Positions 1 through 7,071 of a DNA stretch of 28,216 nt are shown here, one piece after another. A program made the translations under genes and the position numbers. The DNA comes from SIG607 sp045614505 (GTDB lineage: Bacteria; Bacillota; Clostridia; Oscillospirales; Acutalibacteraceae): assembly GCA_045614505.1 (NCBI GenBank), contig JAZLDA010000062.1, positions 1-28,216 of the forward strand. The letters run 5' to 3'. How positions within the stretch are numbered: the stretch's first letter is position 1; every line of letters starts with the position of its first letter. Below the pieces are notes generated by a model. That model was not told where the DNA came from and did not search any database. It saw nothing but the letters and a program-made list of their open reading frames with translations.

Positions 1-311
1 ACATAAAGCACAATACCGCCTCCTGAGAATTTCTTTTCTGCGGCATTTGCGTGAATGGAGCAGAAAATATCTGCTTTAAATTCATTGGCTCTCCTGCAGC
101 GTTCTGGACGGCTTACATCGGTTTTGCCTGTTCGGTCGTCTGTACGGATAAGCTCATACCCCGTATACGCTTTAAGACCTTCCTCAATAAGTACCGCAAT
201 TCTGTTATTAAGCCACCACTCGCGTGTTTCGTTTGGGTCAAGGGTTTTATCGCAGCGTTTTCCTGCTGTGTATAATCCGTGACCTGCATCTATTGCAATT
301 TTATAAGACAT
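1..311 (-). CDS. N-acetylmuramoyl-L-alanine amidase (phage endolysin), partial
   Basis: This is the first 103 residues of an Amidase_3-type peptidoglycan hydrolase; the gene continues past the left edge. My translation from the ATG at 311 reads MSYKIAIDAGHG, with the zinc-ligand histidine in the DAGHG motif (H11), then NETREWW (candidate Glu ligand) and the conserved CSIHANA motif that supplies a second His. Amidases of this family cut the bond between muramic acid and the stem peptide. The start is supported by a purine-rich GAAAGGAG site just upstream. It is the last visible gene of a leftward phage late cassette and lies 14 bases after a small holin-like gene, so a lysis role is likely. 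The C-terminal cell-wall-binding part, if any, is not visible. Confidence 0.9.
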   Translation of the reverse strand, partial: MSYKIAIDAGHGLYTAGKRCDKTLDPNETREWWLNNRIAVLIEEGLKAYTGYELIRTDDRTGKTDVSRPERCRRANEFKADIFCSIHANAAEKKFSGGGIVLY

Positions 312-325
312 ATTTATTTCTCCTT

Positions 326-556
326 TCAAACCTTTTCACGGTGATATTCTTCAAGAAGCAAAACTCTTCTTTTTACATCTTCGATTTCTCCCTCTATTAA
401 AGGGATTTTGGTTGCAAAGCCGTTGTGCTTGTCCACCTTGTGTTCAAGCTGTTCTATGCGATAATTAGTCAGCTTACTTGAGGCAAGTATACCGCCTAAA
501 GTTCCCAGCATTGTGCCGAGAAAGGCAATCAGAGCAACAATTATTTCACTGTTCAT
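326..556 (-). CDS. Small phage holin-like membrane protein
   Basis: A 76-residue protein. One N-terminal hydrophobic segment (about residues 4-25, IIVALIAFLGTMLGTLGGIL) is followed by a charged, helical, coiled-coil-like tail with TNYRIEQLEHKVDKHN at about 30-45 and a second helix rich in Glu/Lys/Arg. This architecture is common for small membrane proteins next to endolysins in phages of Firmicutes. I infer a holin or holin-accessory role from topology and from its position immediately before the amidase (14 bases). I do not recognise a catalytic motif. The GGGAGG ribosome site just upstream of the ATG at 556 supports the start. It could instead be a membrane anchor of the tail or lysis module. 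Confidence 0.6.
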   Translation of the reverse strand: MNSEIIVALIAFLGTMLGTLGGILASSKLTNYRIEQLEHKVDKHNGFATKIPLIEGEIEDVKRRVLLLEEYHREKV

Positions 557-568
557 ATTCTCGCCTCC

Positions 569-1399
569 CTAAACAAGCGTTATTGTCCAATCAGGTCGGC
601 TTGCAACAAGTGAAGCCCATTCTTTACTTGTACTGCCGTCTGCCGCACCCGAACTTGTTTCAAATGCAGAGTTAATTGCAGTTTTAGAAAATGTAACTGT
701 TTGTCCTGTAACATCTGCTAAATTTTCCATTACATTTCGCACCGAGACAGCAGATAATTTGTTACACCTTGACAGATTAAAGTCTTTTGTAATTTCCCCA
801 CCTATACCTAAATTCACAAGTCTGCTTTGCCAACAAGTCGCTGCCATAGCCGCTTGTGGCGGTATTAGGTTTTTTATAGTCACAATGTATGTTGAATTAA
901 AGAATGACGTAAGATGTGAAGTCTGTGTAATTTGCGATAGGTCAATAGTTCCTATTGTCGAAATTCTTGTTTGAAAAAACATCTGCCCTTGTGGGTTTGA
1001 TGGGTTAATATCTATTTCAAATGACAACCCACGATTAATAAATATATCGTCTAAATCACCTGTGTACTGACAATAAGCAAACATCATATAGGTGCTTTCA
1101 ATTTTAATGCTGTATTTAGGTTTTAATGTTTCTTCATTCCAACCGTAACCCATAAAAGCACCCTCGTAGTGTTTACGGTTTCCATTGTCTTGGTAGATGT
1201 CCCAAAATCGGTCGTATTCCGCTCTCTGTCCTGCTTCATAACCTTCGTCGTAATTACCTCCACCGCCGCTCTCTTGCCCTGCTTTATAGACTTCCTTAAC
1301 ACCCTCAGCCATACCGTCAAGGGTGAGAGATTCAGTACCTCCTGTGTAGGAACGAATGTTATCAGCAATAGCCGTCATTTTTTCATTTACTGTCGGCAC
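569..1399 (-). CDS. Phage tail/baseplate-associated protein
   Basis: About 276 residues. The N-terminus (MTAIADNIRSYTGG, then LTLDGMAEGVKEV) matches the short helical motif found at the start of many Firmicutes phage tail-tip and fibre-accessory proteins; a Gly-rich linker follows (QESGGGGNYDEGYEAGQ). The remainder, ending in ASRPDWTITLV, is predicted beta-rich with no catalytic motif that I recognise. I place the start at GTG 1399, which shares a base with the TAG stop of the upstream fibre gene (TAGTG) and has GGGAGG about nine bases upstream. A TTG at 1405 is also in frame but only three bases from that site. Translational coupling to the fibre gene suggests both products are made together and sit at the tail tip. 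Confidence 0.65.
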   Translation of the reverse strand: MPTVNEKMTAIADNIRSYTGGTESLTLDGMAEGVKEVYKAGQESGGGGNYDEGYEAGQRAEYDRFWDIYQDNGNRKHYEGAFMGYGWNEETLKPKYSIKIESTYMMFAYCQYTGDLDDIFINRGLSFEIDINPSNPQGQMFFQTRISTIGTIDLSQITQTSHLTSFFNSTYIVTIKNLIPPQAAMAATCWQSRLVNLGIGGEITKDFNLSRCNKLSAVSVRNVMENLADVTGQTVTFSKTAINSAFETSSGAADGSTSKEWASLVASRPDWTITLV

Positions 1400-2778
1400 T
1401 ACCAAGCACCTCCCAGGAGTGTTTCGTCAATGTATCCCTTAACCGAATTCATTCCCTGTGTGAATTCTTCATTGGTTACATAAACGCCCGTTTCTTTCAA
1501 ATAGGGTGATGGTATAAAAACATTGTCATGGGTATCACTGGTCATTGAATAGGTACCGTCTTTCGGGAAGGTAAAGCTCTTAAAGCTGTGATACGATGAA
1601 TTTATATCACCCATATAAAAATCATCAAACCTTTCATAAGGTTCGAACGATGTAGCTGAATACCCAAGTTCAACCTGCAAATATACTGTCACATCATAGC
1701 TTTTACCTTTTTCAACAAAAGCCGTAAGCCGACCGTATGTGATAACTTCATCATTAAGAGGGATGCCGTCGCCTACCTTTTTGATATGTTCATTGCCGTC
1801 AATTCCGTCAAATACCGCATAAATTATATCTTCGCCGTTAACCGCAGAAGCAAACTGATGATAAGAATTTCCTTCAATCGACGGGTTAGCCACAATAAAA
1901 CGAGTAAGCGGAATATACCCTGTTTCGGTTGCAGTACCCCTTAAATTCACTCCGCCATCCTCAAGCTTTGTTACTGTTATGCCATTACTGACATTTGACG
2001 GAAGTGTGTCAATAAGATTTTTACCGGTAATGGTTATATCAAAATCACGGTCTTTCGCGGCTTTTAAATACATCACACTTCCGCCTACTGCTTTATCAAA
2101 TCTGTAAGCCGAATAAATAAGACTGTAATCTTCTGCTTCTGACAGTTTGGCTTCAGTGAGCACGGAAGGGTCACCTTTATCTCCCTTTTCTCCGGTGTCG
2201 CCTTTCTCTCCTTTTTCGCCCCTTTCCCCTTGAGGGCCTATTGGTCCCTGTATACCCTGAGGTCCTTTTTCACCTTGAGGGCCTTTTTCTCCGGTGTCAC
2301 CCCTGTCACCTTTATCCCCTTTATCACCCTTGAAAACACCGTTATCGGCATCGTCACGCACACTCTGTGCAACCTTTTTTGTGGAATCGCACATTAAAAG
2401 AAGCTGTTCATATTCCGTCAGTGACGGTGTAGCAGGAACATCTCCCTCACCGTAGCCGCTCATTAAGACCGACACAGAAGTAGCGTTTGTGGTTATACGG
2501 CTGTCTTCCTTGCTTCCGATAAGTGAAAGCGAAAATTTGGGAACGGTAATAACCTCATAGGGCACAATATACGTGTTATCACCGATAAAAAAGCCTGTGT
2601 CCTCATCAAGAATAACCGATACGCCCTTTCCGGTGGCATTTCTGAAAAGTGCAGTAATGCTGTACCCCTTCCATTCGTCGGATAATTCAAATTTAACCGA
2701 CAGGTAGTTTACCGAGTCAGAATAAATCGGGTCGTGAAATGTTTCCAGATGCTGACCCTTTACCTTTGCATAAATCAT
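1399..2778 (-). CDS. Phage tail fibre with collagen-like Gly-X-Y repeat
   Basis: A 459-residue structural protein. Residues 1-145 resemble the N-terminal domain of baseplate-upper-type proteins (MIYAKVKGQHLETF start). Residues 151-204 are 18 uninterrupted Gly-X-Y triplets (for example GDKGDR, GPQGIQ, GERGEK), diagnostic of a collagen-like triple-helical shaft. The C-terminal 255 residues are a probable beta-rich domain that may bind host carbohydrate. Collagen-like fibres in phages are trimeric, so this is probably a homotrimer. It is the first gene of a leftward cassette ending in holin-like and amidase genes. No head, tail-tube or tape-measure gene lies upstream; the next gene is metabolic. 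An AAAGG site precedes the ATG at 2778. Confidence 0.85.
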   Translation of the reverse strand: MIYAKVKGQHLETFHDPIYSDSVNYLSVKFELSDEWKGYSITALFRNATGKGVSVILDEDTGFFIGDNTYIVPYEVITVPKFSLSLIGSKEDSRITTNATSVSVLMSGYGEGDVPATPSLTEYEQLLLMCDSTKKVAQSVRDDADNGVFKGDKGDKGDRGDTGEKGPQGEKGPQGIQGPIGPQGERGEKGEKGDTGEKGDKGDPSVLTEAKLSEAEDYSLIYSAYRFDKAVGGSVMYLKAAKDRDFDITITGKNLIDTLPSNVSNGITVTKLEDGGVNLRGTATETGYIPLTRFIVANPSIEGNSYHQFASAVNGEDIIYAVFDGIDGNEHIKKVGDGIPLNDEVITYGRLTAFVEKGKSYDVTVYLQVELGYSATSFEPYERFDDFYMGDINSSYHSFKSFTFPKDGTYSMTSDTHDNVFIPSPYLKETGVYVTNEEFTQGMNSVKGYIDETLLGGAW

Positions 2779-2881
2779 ATAATTAAACCTTTCTTAATGT
2801 ATTAGCAACAGTTGACCTTCCACCGACTTTCTGCTGCCGAATATATAATACAGGTTTAATTTGCGACATTCACCGACATCT

Positions 2882-2933
2882 TTTTGCACATTTGGTGCAA
2901 AACTGCTGTGCATAATCGGTGTATAACGATTAT
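2882..2933. repeat. Two adjacent inverted repeats at the phage/chromosome junction
   Basis: In the 162-base gap between the phage cassette and the oxidoreductase terminator there are two perfect inverted repeats. One is TTTTGCAC-N5-GTGCAAAA (2882-2902). The other is ATAATCG-N8-CGATTAT (2912-2933). Neither is followed by a U-tract, so they do not look like terminators. They could be operators for the phage cassette or remains of an integration site. The rest of 2779-2940 holds no gene. Confidence 0.55.
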
Positions 2934-2940
2934 ATAAATA

Positions 2941-2968
2941 AAAAAATGAGCCTCACGGCTCATTTTTT
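2941..2968. terminator. Rho-independent terminator, mainly for the oxidoreductase gene
   Basis: A 12-bp perfect stem (AAAAAATGAGCC / GGCTCATTTTTT) with a TCAC loop and T-runs on both sides, immediately after the stop codon of the leftward oxidoreductase gene. Confidence 0.9.
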
Positions 2969-4257
2969 TATTTCATATATTTATCTAGATATTTCTTTGT
3001 TTCTATTACCTGTCCTGAAATGCGGGAATCTTCAGCTGCAAATACCAGCAGATGATTAGCGCAGGAAATTCCGATTTCGCTTACCTCTTCCTTTTTAAGT
3101 TCTCCGGTAATATACTTGTAAAGAGCATTTACAATACCTGTGTCTCCTCCACCGTGACCCGAAGTAATAGAGTCACCTGCAACTGAAATTTCAGCGTCAA
3201 GATAGCGGAATTCTTTGGTTGCAAAATCATAAAAACGGAATTGCTTACCATCCTCTGCACCCATTTCGCAATGCAGCATACCCTTTGTTCCCATAATATC
3301 GCTGTATCTGCCACCTTTGGTAAAGGCGCACATAGTAAGAAGAACCGTGGTTTTATCTTCAAATTCCATATTTACGGTCTGATGGTCAACAACGTCATTA
3401 TCACACTTAAATACGCACTTACCGTACTGAGTGTTCTTTAACGCATTCATAACATCTTCGTCTGTGGGGTTAACCTTTAGTGTTGAAGCAGTTCTGAACC
3501 AAGAGTTTTTCTTATCATCATAGTAAAGCTTTACGCTGTTATAAGGGCAGGTATCATATTCAGGACATCCCTCAAAGCATCTCTCAGGGGAGCCCTCAGG
3601 AGCATTTTCACGGGTAAAATAGGTAAGAGCACCAAAGGACTGAATCTTAGTGCACTGCTTTCCTACAAGCCACTGAAGAATGTCTATATCGTGACAACAT
3701 TTCTGCAAAAGCATAAAGGATGCTCTGTCGGAATTTCCCCAGTTGCCTCTTACAAAGCTATGGCTTTGATGAACATTTCCTACAGCTTCAGTGTGGTTAA
3801 TAGAAACAACCTTACCTATGAGCCCGTCGTCAATAATTTTCTTAAGCTGCATAAAATAAGGGGTATAACGTAGAACATGGCAAACCATTATTTTTCTGCC
3901 GTATTTCTCAGCTTGCTTATAAATCATACCGCACTCCTCAGGAGTGGGGGCAACAGGTTTTTCAAGAAGAAGGTCATAACCTAATTCAAGTGCCTTCATA
4001 GAGGGTTCAAGATGAAGTCTATCCATAGTACCGATAACAGCAACATCAGCAAACTTCGGTCTATCAAGAATTTCTTCCCAAGAGCTATAGCAATTTTCTT
4101 CAGGACAGTTATGCTTATTTTTTATGTATTCCCTTGCGGCGTCCACCGGCTCTGCAACACCGATAACCTTAAATTTTTCAGGATATCTTGCCATAATGTC
4201 AGTGTAGCCTCTTCCTCTGAGACCTGCTCCTATTACAATTACCTTTATCGGTTCCAT
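2968..4257 (-). CDS. Gfo/Idh/MocA family NAD(P)-dependent oxidoreductase
   Basis: A 429-residue predicted cytosolic sugar or inositol dehydrogenase. The N-terminal Rossmann fold starts with the dinucleotide motif GAGLRGRGY (10-18). The family EKP motif is at 99-101, whose lysine is catalytic in relatives. The catalytic-type HDID sequence is at 189-192, after a paired Cys-Cys. The C-terminal half is the usual beta-sheet substrate domain. A Cys-rich insertion (C227, C231, C237, with further Cys near 280-286) could bind metal or form a structural knuckle. The substrate cannot be read from sequence; members oxidise sugars, inositols or their derivatives. The gene is monocistronic between a strong terminator and a palindrome-bearing promoter, and is divergent from an AraC regulator that probably controls it. 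Confidence 0.9.
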   Translation of the reverse strand: MEPIKVIVIGAGLRGRGYTDIMARYPEKFKVIGVAEPVDAAREYIKNKHNCPEENCYSSWEEILDRPKFADVAVIGTMDRLHLEPSMKALELGYDLLLEKPVAPTPEECGMIYKQAEKYGRKIMVCHVLRYTPYFMQLKKIIDDGLIGKVVSINHTEAVGNVHQSHSFVRGNWGNSDRASFMLLQKCCHDIDILQWLVGKQCTKIQSFGALTYFTRENAPEGSPERCFEGCPEYDTCPYNSVKLYYDDKKNSWFRTASTLKVNPTDEDVMNALKNTQYGKCVFKCDNDVVDHQTVNMEFEDKTTVLLTMCAFTKGGRYSDIMGTKGMLHCEMGAEDGKQFRFYDFATKEFRYLDAEISVAGDSITSGHGGGDTGIVNALYKYITGELKKEEVSEIGISCANHLLVFAAEDSRISGQVIETKKYLDKYMK

Positions 4258-4328
4258 AATAATACCTCCATAAAATCAAAGACTTGAAAATCAATAATTT
4301 TTGTGATAAAATCTCTTTATCAACTTAT

Positions 4329-4356
4329 ATTATACATTTTTTACCTAAAATGTAAA
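4329..4356 (-). promoter_or_regulatory. Oxidoreductase promoter overlapped by a palindromic operator
   Basis: On the minus strand: TTTACA (4351-4356), 16 bases, TATAAT (4329-4334). A perfect inverted repeat, TACATTTT-N6-AAAATGTA (4333-4354), fills the spacer and touches both promoter elements. It is a candidate site for the divergent AraC regulator or another repressor. AraC proteins usually bind direct repeats, so assignment to the AraC protein is only inferred. Confidence 0.6.
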
Positions 4357-4405
4357 TTGAATATTATATACATAATCTTTGATTTTATATACAAAAAGGA
4401 GTATT

Positions 4406-5209
4406 ATGAATCAGTTTATTATACGGAATAATCCGTCAATTACGGCGCTCCACTCACTTTTTACCTACACCTACCCCGCCGATTTCAAATTTCACGGTGA
4501 GAGCCACGATTTCTATGAAATAATAATTATTCTATCGGGAAATGCAACCGTTGCCGCCGACAGAAATGTTTTTTCTCTCTCAAGCGGTCAGGCATTTCTT
4601 CATCCGCCTATGCAGTTTCACAATGTAAGCAGTATCGGCAGCGATGAGCTCACTGTGGGGGTTATTTCCTTTTCGGGCAAGCATATTCCCAAAGTATTTA
4701 ATCAAGTATGCGTAATTGAGGATATTTCCGCAATTAACACTCTTTTCAAAAAGGCACGGTCTGTTTTTACCTTTAATGATATATGGGTAACAGGCACAAA
4801 AAAAGAAGACTGTGACTATTTCACATTTATAAAAGAATTTGAGCTGTTTCTATTAACGCTGGGGGAAAACACACTTAAAAAAAGCGCAGAAAAAGGAATC
4901 GGCGAAAGAAACTATTCTTTCATTGTTAAAACCCTCGAAGAGCATATCACAGAACCGCTTAAAGTAAAGGATATTGCACTCCTTTGCAATATGAGTGAAA
5001 TCGGTCTTCAGAAAACCTTTTCACGATACGCCGGTGTAGGAATAATGGAATATTTCAATAATATCAAAATACGAAAATCCATTGAATTATTAAAACAGGG
5101 ACTGACAGTTAAGGAAACCTCACTTGCACTGGGATATTCCGATCCGAACTATTTTTCAACAGTCTTCAAACGATTTACCGGACACTCCCCCTCAAGATTC
5201 AAAAAATAA
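4406..5209 (+). CDS. AraC/XylS family transcriptional regulator
   Basis: 267 residues from the ATG at 4406, which has AAGGAG just upstream; an in-frame TTG at 4379 has no such site. The N-terminal part is a cupin-like sensing domain (about 25-130) with HDFYEIIIILSG (34-45) and the proline-containing strand FLHPPMQFHNV. The C-terminal 100 residues hold two helix-turn-helix motifs (about 186-207 and 235-257), ending in the family signature LGYSDPNYFSTVFKRFTGHS. Such proteins activate neighbouring carbohydrate genes when the cupin domain binds ligand. It is divergent from the Gfo/Idh/MocA gene across a 148-base regulatory region, which makes that gene the likely target. The ligand is unknown. 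Confidence 0.9.
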   Translation: MNQFIIRNNPSITALHSLFTYTYPADFKFHGESHDFYEIIIILSGNATVAADRNVFSLSSGQAFLHPPMQFHNVSSIGSDELTVGVISFSGKHIPKVFNQVCVIEDISAINTLFKKARSVFTFNDIWVTGTKKEDCDYFTFIKEFELFLLTLGENTLKKSAEKGIGERNYSFIVKTLEEHITEPLKVKDIALLCNMSEIGLQKTFSRYAGVGIMEYFNNIKIRKSIELLKQGLTVKETSLALGYSDPNYFSTVFKRFTGHSPSRFKK

Positions 5210-5243
5210 CAGCAAGAAATATCCAGTGAATCTAAAAAAACAC

Positions 5244-5273
5244 TTGATTTATAAGCAAGGTTTAGTGTATAAT
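5244..5273 (+). promoter_or_regulatory. Promoter of tRNA-Leu
   Basis: TTGATT (5244-5249), 18-base spacer, TATAAT (5268-5273). It lies 14 bases upstream of the mature tRNA 5' end. Confidence 0.75.
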
Positions 5274-5287
5274 GTGTAGGTCGATAT

Positions 5288-5374
5288 GCCGGTGTGATGG
5301 AATTGGCAGACGTGACGGACTCAAAATCCGTTGATGGCGACATCGTGTGGGTTCGAGTCCCACCACCGGCACCA
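5288..5374 (+). tRNA. tRNA-Leu (anticodon CAA)
   Basis: An 87-base class II tRNA with encoded CCA. The acceptor stem GCCGGTG (5288-5294) pairs with CACCGGC (5364-5370). The anticodon stem ACGGA/TCCGT encloses loop CTCAAAA with anticodon CAA at 5322-5324. A long variable arm and GGTTCGAGTCC T-arm are present. It decodes UUG. Confidence 0.95.
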
Positions 5375-5375
5375 G

Positions 5376-5416
5376 AAAAGAACCCACATTTGTCTACGAC
5401 AAGTGTGGGTTCTTTT
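5376..5416 (+). terminator. Terminator of tRNA-Leu
   Basis: An 18-bp stem (one G-U pair) with a CTACG loop and terminal TTCTTTT, starting two bases after the tRNA CCA end. Confidence 0.85.
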
Positions 5417-5443
5417 CAACGAAATAAATCCCTTGCGTGATTT

Positions 5444-5487
5444 GTGAAATGCACTTCGTGCGCGAAATATTGCTTCGCAATGTGAAA
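5444..5487. repeat. REP-like tandem mini-hairpins
   Basis: Two small hairpins with the same TTC loop, GCAC-TTC-GTGC (5451-5461) and ATTGC-TTC-GCAAT (5469-5481), are each flanked by a G(T/C)GAAAT unit (three copies). The regular spacing resembles a bacterial REP-type intergenic repeat. No gene is visible in 5417-5531. Confidence 0.5.
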
Positions 5488-5531
5488 TGCCTGTTCCGTC
5501 AATTATGGTACAATTCACTCTTACCTTAAAT

Positions 5532-5564
5532 AAAACCTGTCTTGCGTATGCAAGGCAGGTTTTT
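5532..5564 (+). terminator. Terminator-like hairpin upstream of the germination operon
   Basis: A 14-bp stem, AAAACCTGTCTTGC / GCAAGGCAGGTTTT, with loop GTAT and a T-run. It could insulate the germination operon from upstream transcription. Its loop and 3' arm coincide with the candidate sigma-G promoter. Confidence 0.65.
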
Positions 5565-5574
5565 GCACATACTA
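5546..5574 (+). promoter_or_regulatory. Candidate sigma-G (forespore) promoter of gerA-gerC-gerB
   Basis: GTATG (5546-5550), 17 bases, CATACTA (5568-5574). This fits the known sigma-G consensus (GHATR, about 17-18 bases, CATWHTA) at every consensus position, and forespore expression is expected of germinant receptors. The leader would be very short (about 8-9 bases before the ATG), which is a mild argument against it. Confidence 0.55.
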
Positions 5575-5589
5575 ACAGCGGTGATATAA

Positions 5590-7071
5590 ATGAATTTAGC
5601 CGATTACAGTGATTCTTTTCTTCACAGCAGTATTGATGAAAATATTGCTTATATAAAAACCATCTTCTTAAATGACGATATTTTAAGGGTGAGAGAGCTC
5701 TATATGTTAAGCGGAAGAAAATGTGCTCTTTTCTTTCTTGACGGTATGGTGAATAACGTTTCTCTTAATGAATCGGTGGTACGCCCTCTGCTCACCTATG
5801 AGGGTGGGGTGCCTTTAGAGGGTATCAGTGATTTTTCTTGTCTTCATATTCTTTTTGCCGCTGAGGCAACCGTGCAAACCTCTGTTGAAGAAATGCTAAG
5901 AAGCCTGCTTTACGGCGATACACTCATTATATTTGACTCTGATACAAAAGCTGTTACCCTTAACACCAAAGGCTGGCGTACCAGAGGAATCAGCGAGCCT
6001 GGTGACGAAAGGGTGCTTGAGGGCCCCAGAGAGGGCTTTGATGAAGCGGTAATGCTGAATATGGCAATGATACGCCGAAAGCTTCCTACACCCGACCTAA
6101 AGGCAGAATATGTGAGGGTAGGCAGACGCACCGACACAAGAATGTTTATCTGCTATCTTGATTCTCTTGTAAACAGAACCGCACTGAGAGAACTAAAAAA
6201 CAGACTCAAACAAATTGATATTGACGGTGTGCTGGATTCAAACTATATAAACGAGCTTGTAAATTCAAATCGCTTTTCCCTTTTTAAAACCGCAGGCACC
6301 ACGGAACGCCCAGACATTGTGGCGGCAAGATTGCTTGAAGGCAGAGTTGCGCTATTTGTGGACGGCACACCTGTGGTGCTCACAATCCCTTACCTATTCA
6401 GCGAAAACTTCCAGTCGGACGACGACTATTACCAGAACTATATTGTCGCCTTTATCGGCAGAATACTGAGATATATATGCTTCTTCCTCAGTATAAGTCT
6501 GCCGGGCATTTATTTAGCGCTTATTACCCACCACAAACAGCTTGTGCCCACTTCCTTTTTTATAACCGTAGCCTCTTCCCGTCAGGGCGTTCCATTTCCC
6601 AGTGTTATTGAATGTCTTGTGCTGGTACTTGTATTTGAAATGCTCAGAGAAACAGGGCTGAGAGTCCCTCAGAGTATGGGTCACGCTTTGAGTATTGTAG
6701 GCGGTCTTGTTATCGGTCAAGCGGCAGTTGAGGCCAAAATAGTCAGTGCTCCTATGCTCATAATCGTGGCGGCAAGCGGTATATCGGGACTAATGGTACA
6801 AAAGCTCAAAGGGGCAGTGTTCTACAGCAGAATAACCCTTGTGTTGTTAGGTAATTTTTTTGGTTTATTCGGTTGCTTTGCAGGACTTACCGCTTATATT
6901 TCGGTGGTCTTTTCTCTTTCCTCTTTCGGCACTGATTATACCTGCGCTTTAAATAATATCAGCTTCCAGAGTATTAAAGATACCTTCTTTCGTGCTCCCA
7001 TTTATAAAATGTTCAAAAGACCCGAAGGTTTAAGCCGCAACGAGGTACGGCAGAAAAGGAGCAAAAAATAA
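5590..7071 (+). CDS. gerA: Spore germinant receptor subunit A (GerA family)
   Basis: 493 residues, the usual size for the family. The N-terminal soluble half includes the signature RGISEPGDERVLEGPREGF, followed by RRKLPTPDLK, both typical of GerAA-type subunits. The C-terminal half has about five membrane segments, including FFLSISLPGIYLALI, CLVLVLVFEMLRE and the helix after GGLVIGQAAVE. It ends in a cytosolic tail with RAPIYKMFKRP. In sporulating bacteria these subunits sit in the spore inner membrane, and with B and C subunits they respond to nutrients and start germination. It heads a tight A-C-B operon: the next gene starts directly after the TAA stop. The start has a GGTGAT site. Confidence 0.95.
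   Translation: MNLADYSDSFLHSSIDENIAYIKTIFLNDDILRVRELYMLSGRKCALFFLDGMVNNVSLNESVVRPLLTYEGGVPLEGISDFSCLHILFAAEATVQTSVEEMLRSLLYGDTLIIFDSDTKAVTLNTKGWRTRGISEPGDERVLEGPREGFDEAVMLNMAMIRRKLPTPDLKAEYVRVGRRTDTRMFICYLDSLVNRTALRELKNRLKQIDIDGVLDSNYINELVNSNRFSLFKTAGTTERPDIVAARLLEGRVALFVDGTPVVLTIPYLFSENFQSDDDYYQNYIVAFIGRILRYICFFLSISLPGIYLALITHHKQLVPTSFFITVASSRQGVPFPSVIECLVLVLVFEMLRETGLRVPQSMGHALSIVGGLVIGQAAVEAKIVSAPMLIIVAASGISGLMVQKLKGAVFYSRITLVLLGNFFGLFGCFAGLTAYISVVFSLSSFGTDYTCALNNISFQSIKDTFFRAPIYKMFKRPEGLSRNEVRQKRSKK

Noticed and set aside
2151..2334. Repeat-rich stretch looking like a CRISPR or satellite
   Set aside because: The periodicity is that of Gly-X-Y codons in the collagen-like fibre gene, in frame throughout; there are no spacers.
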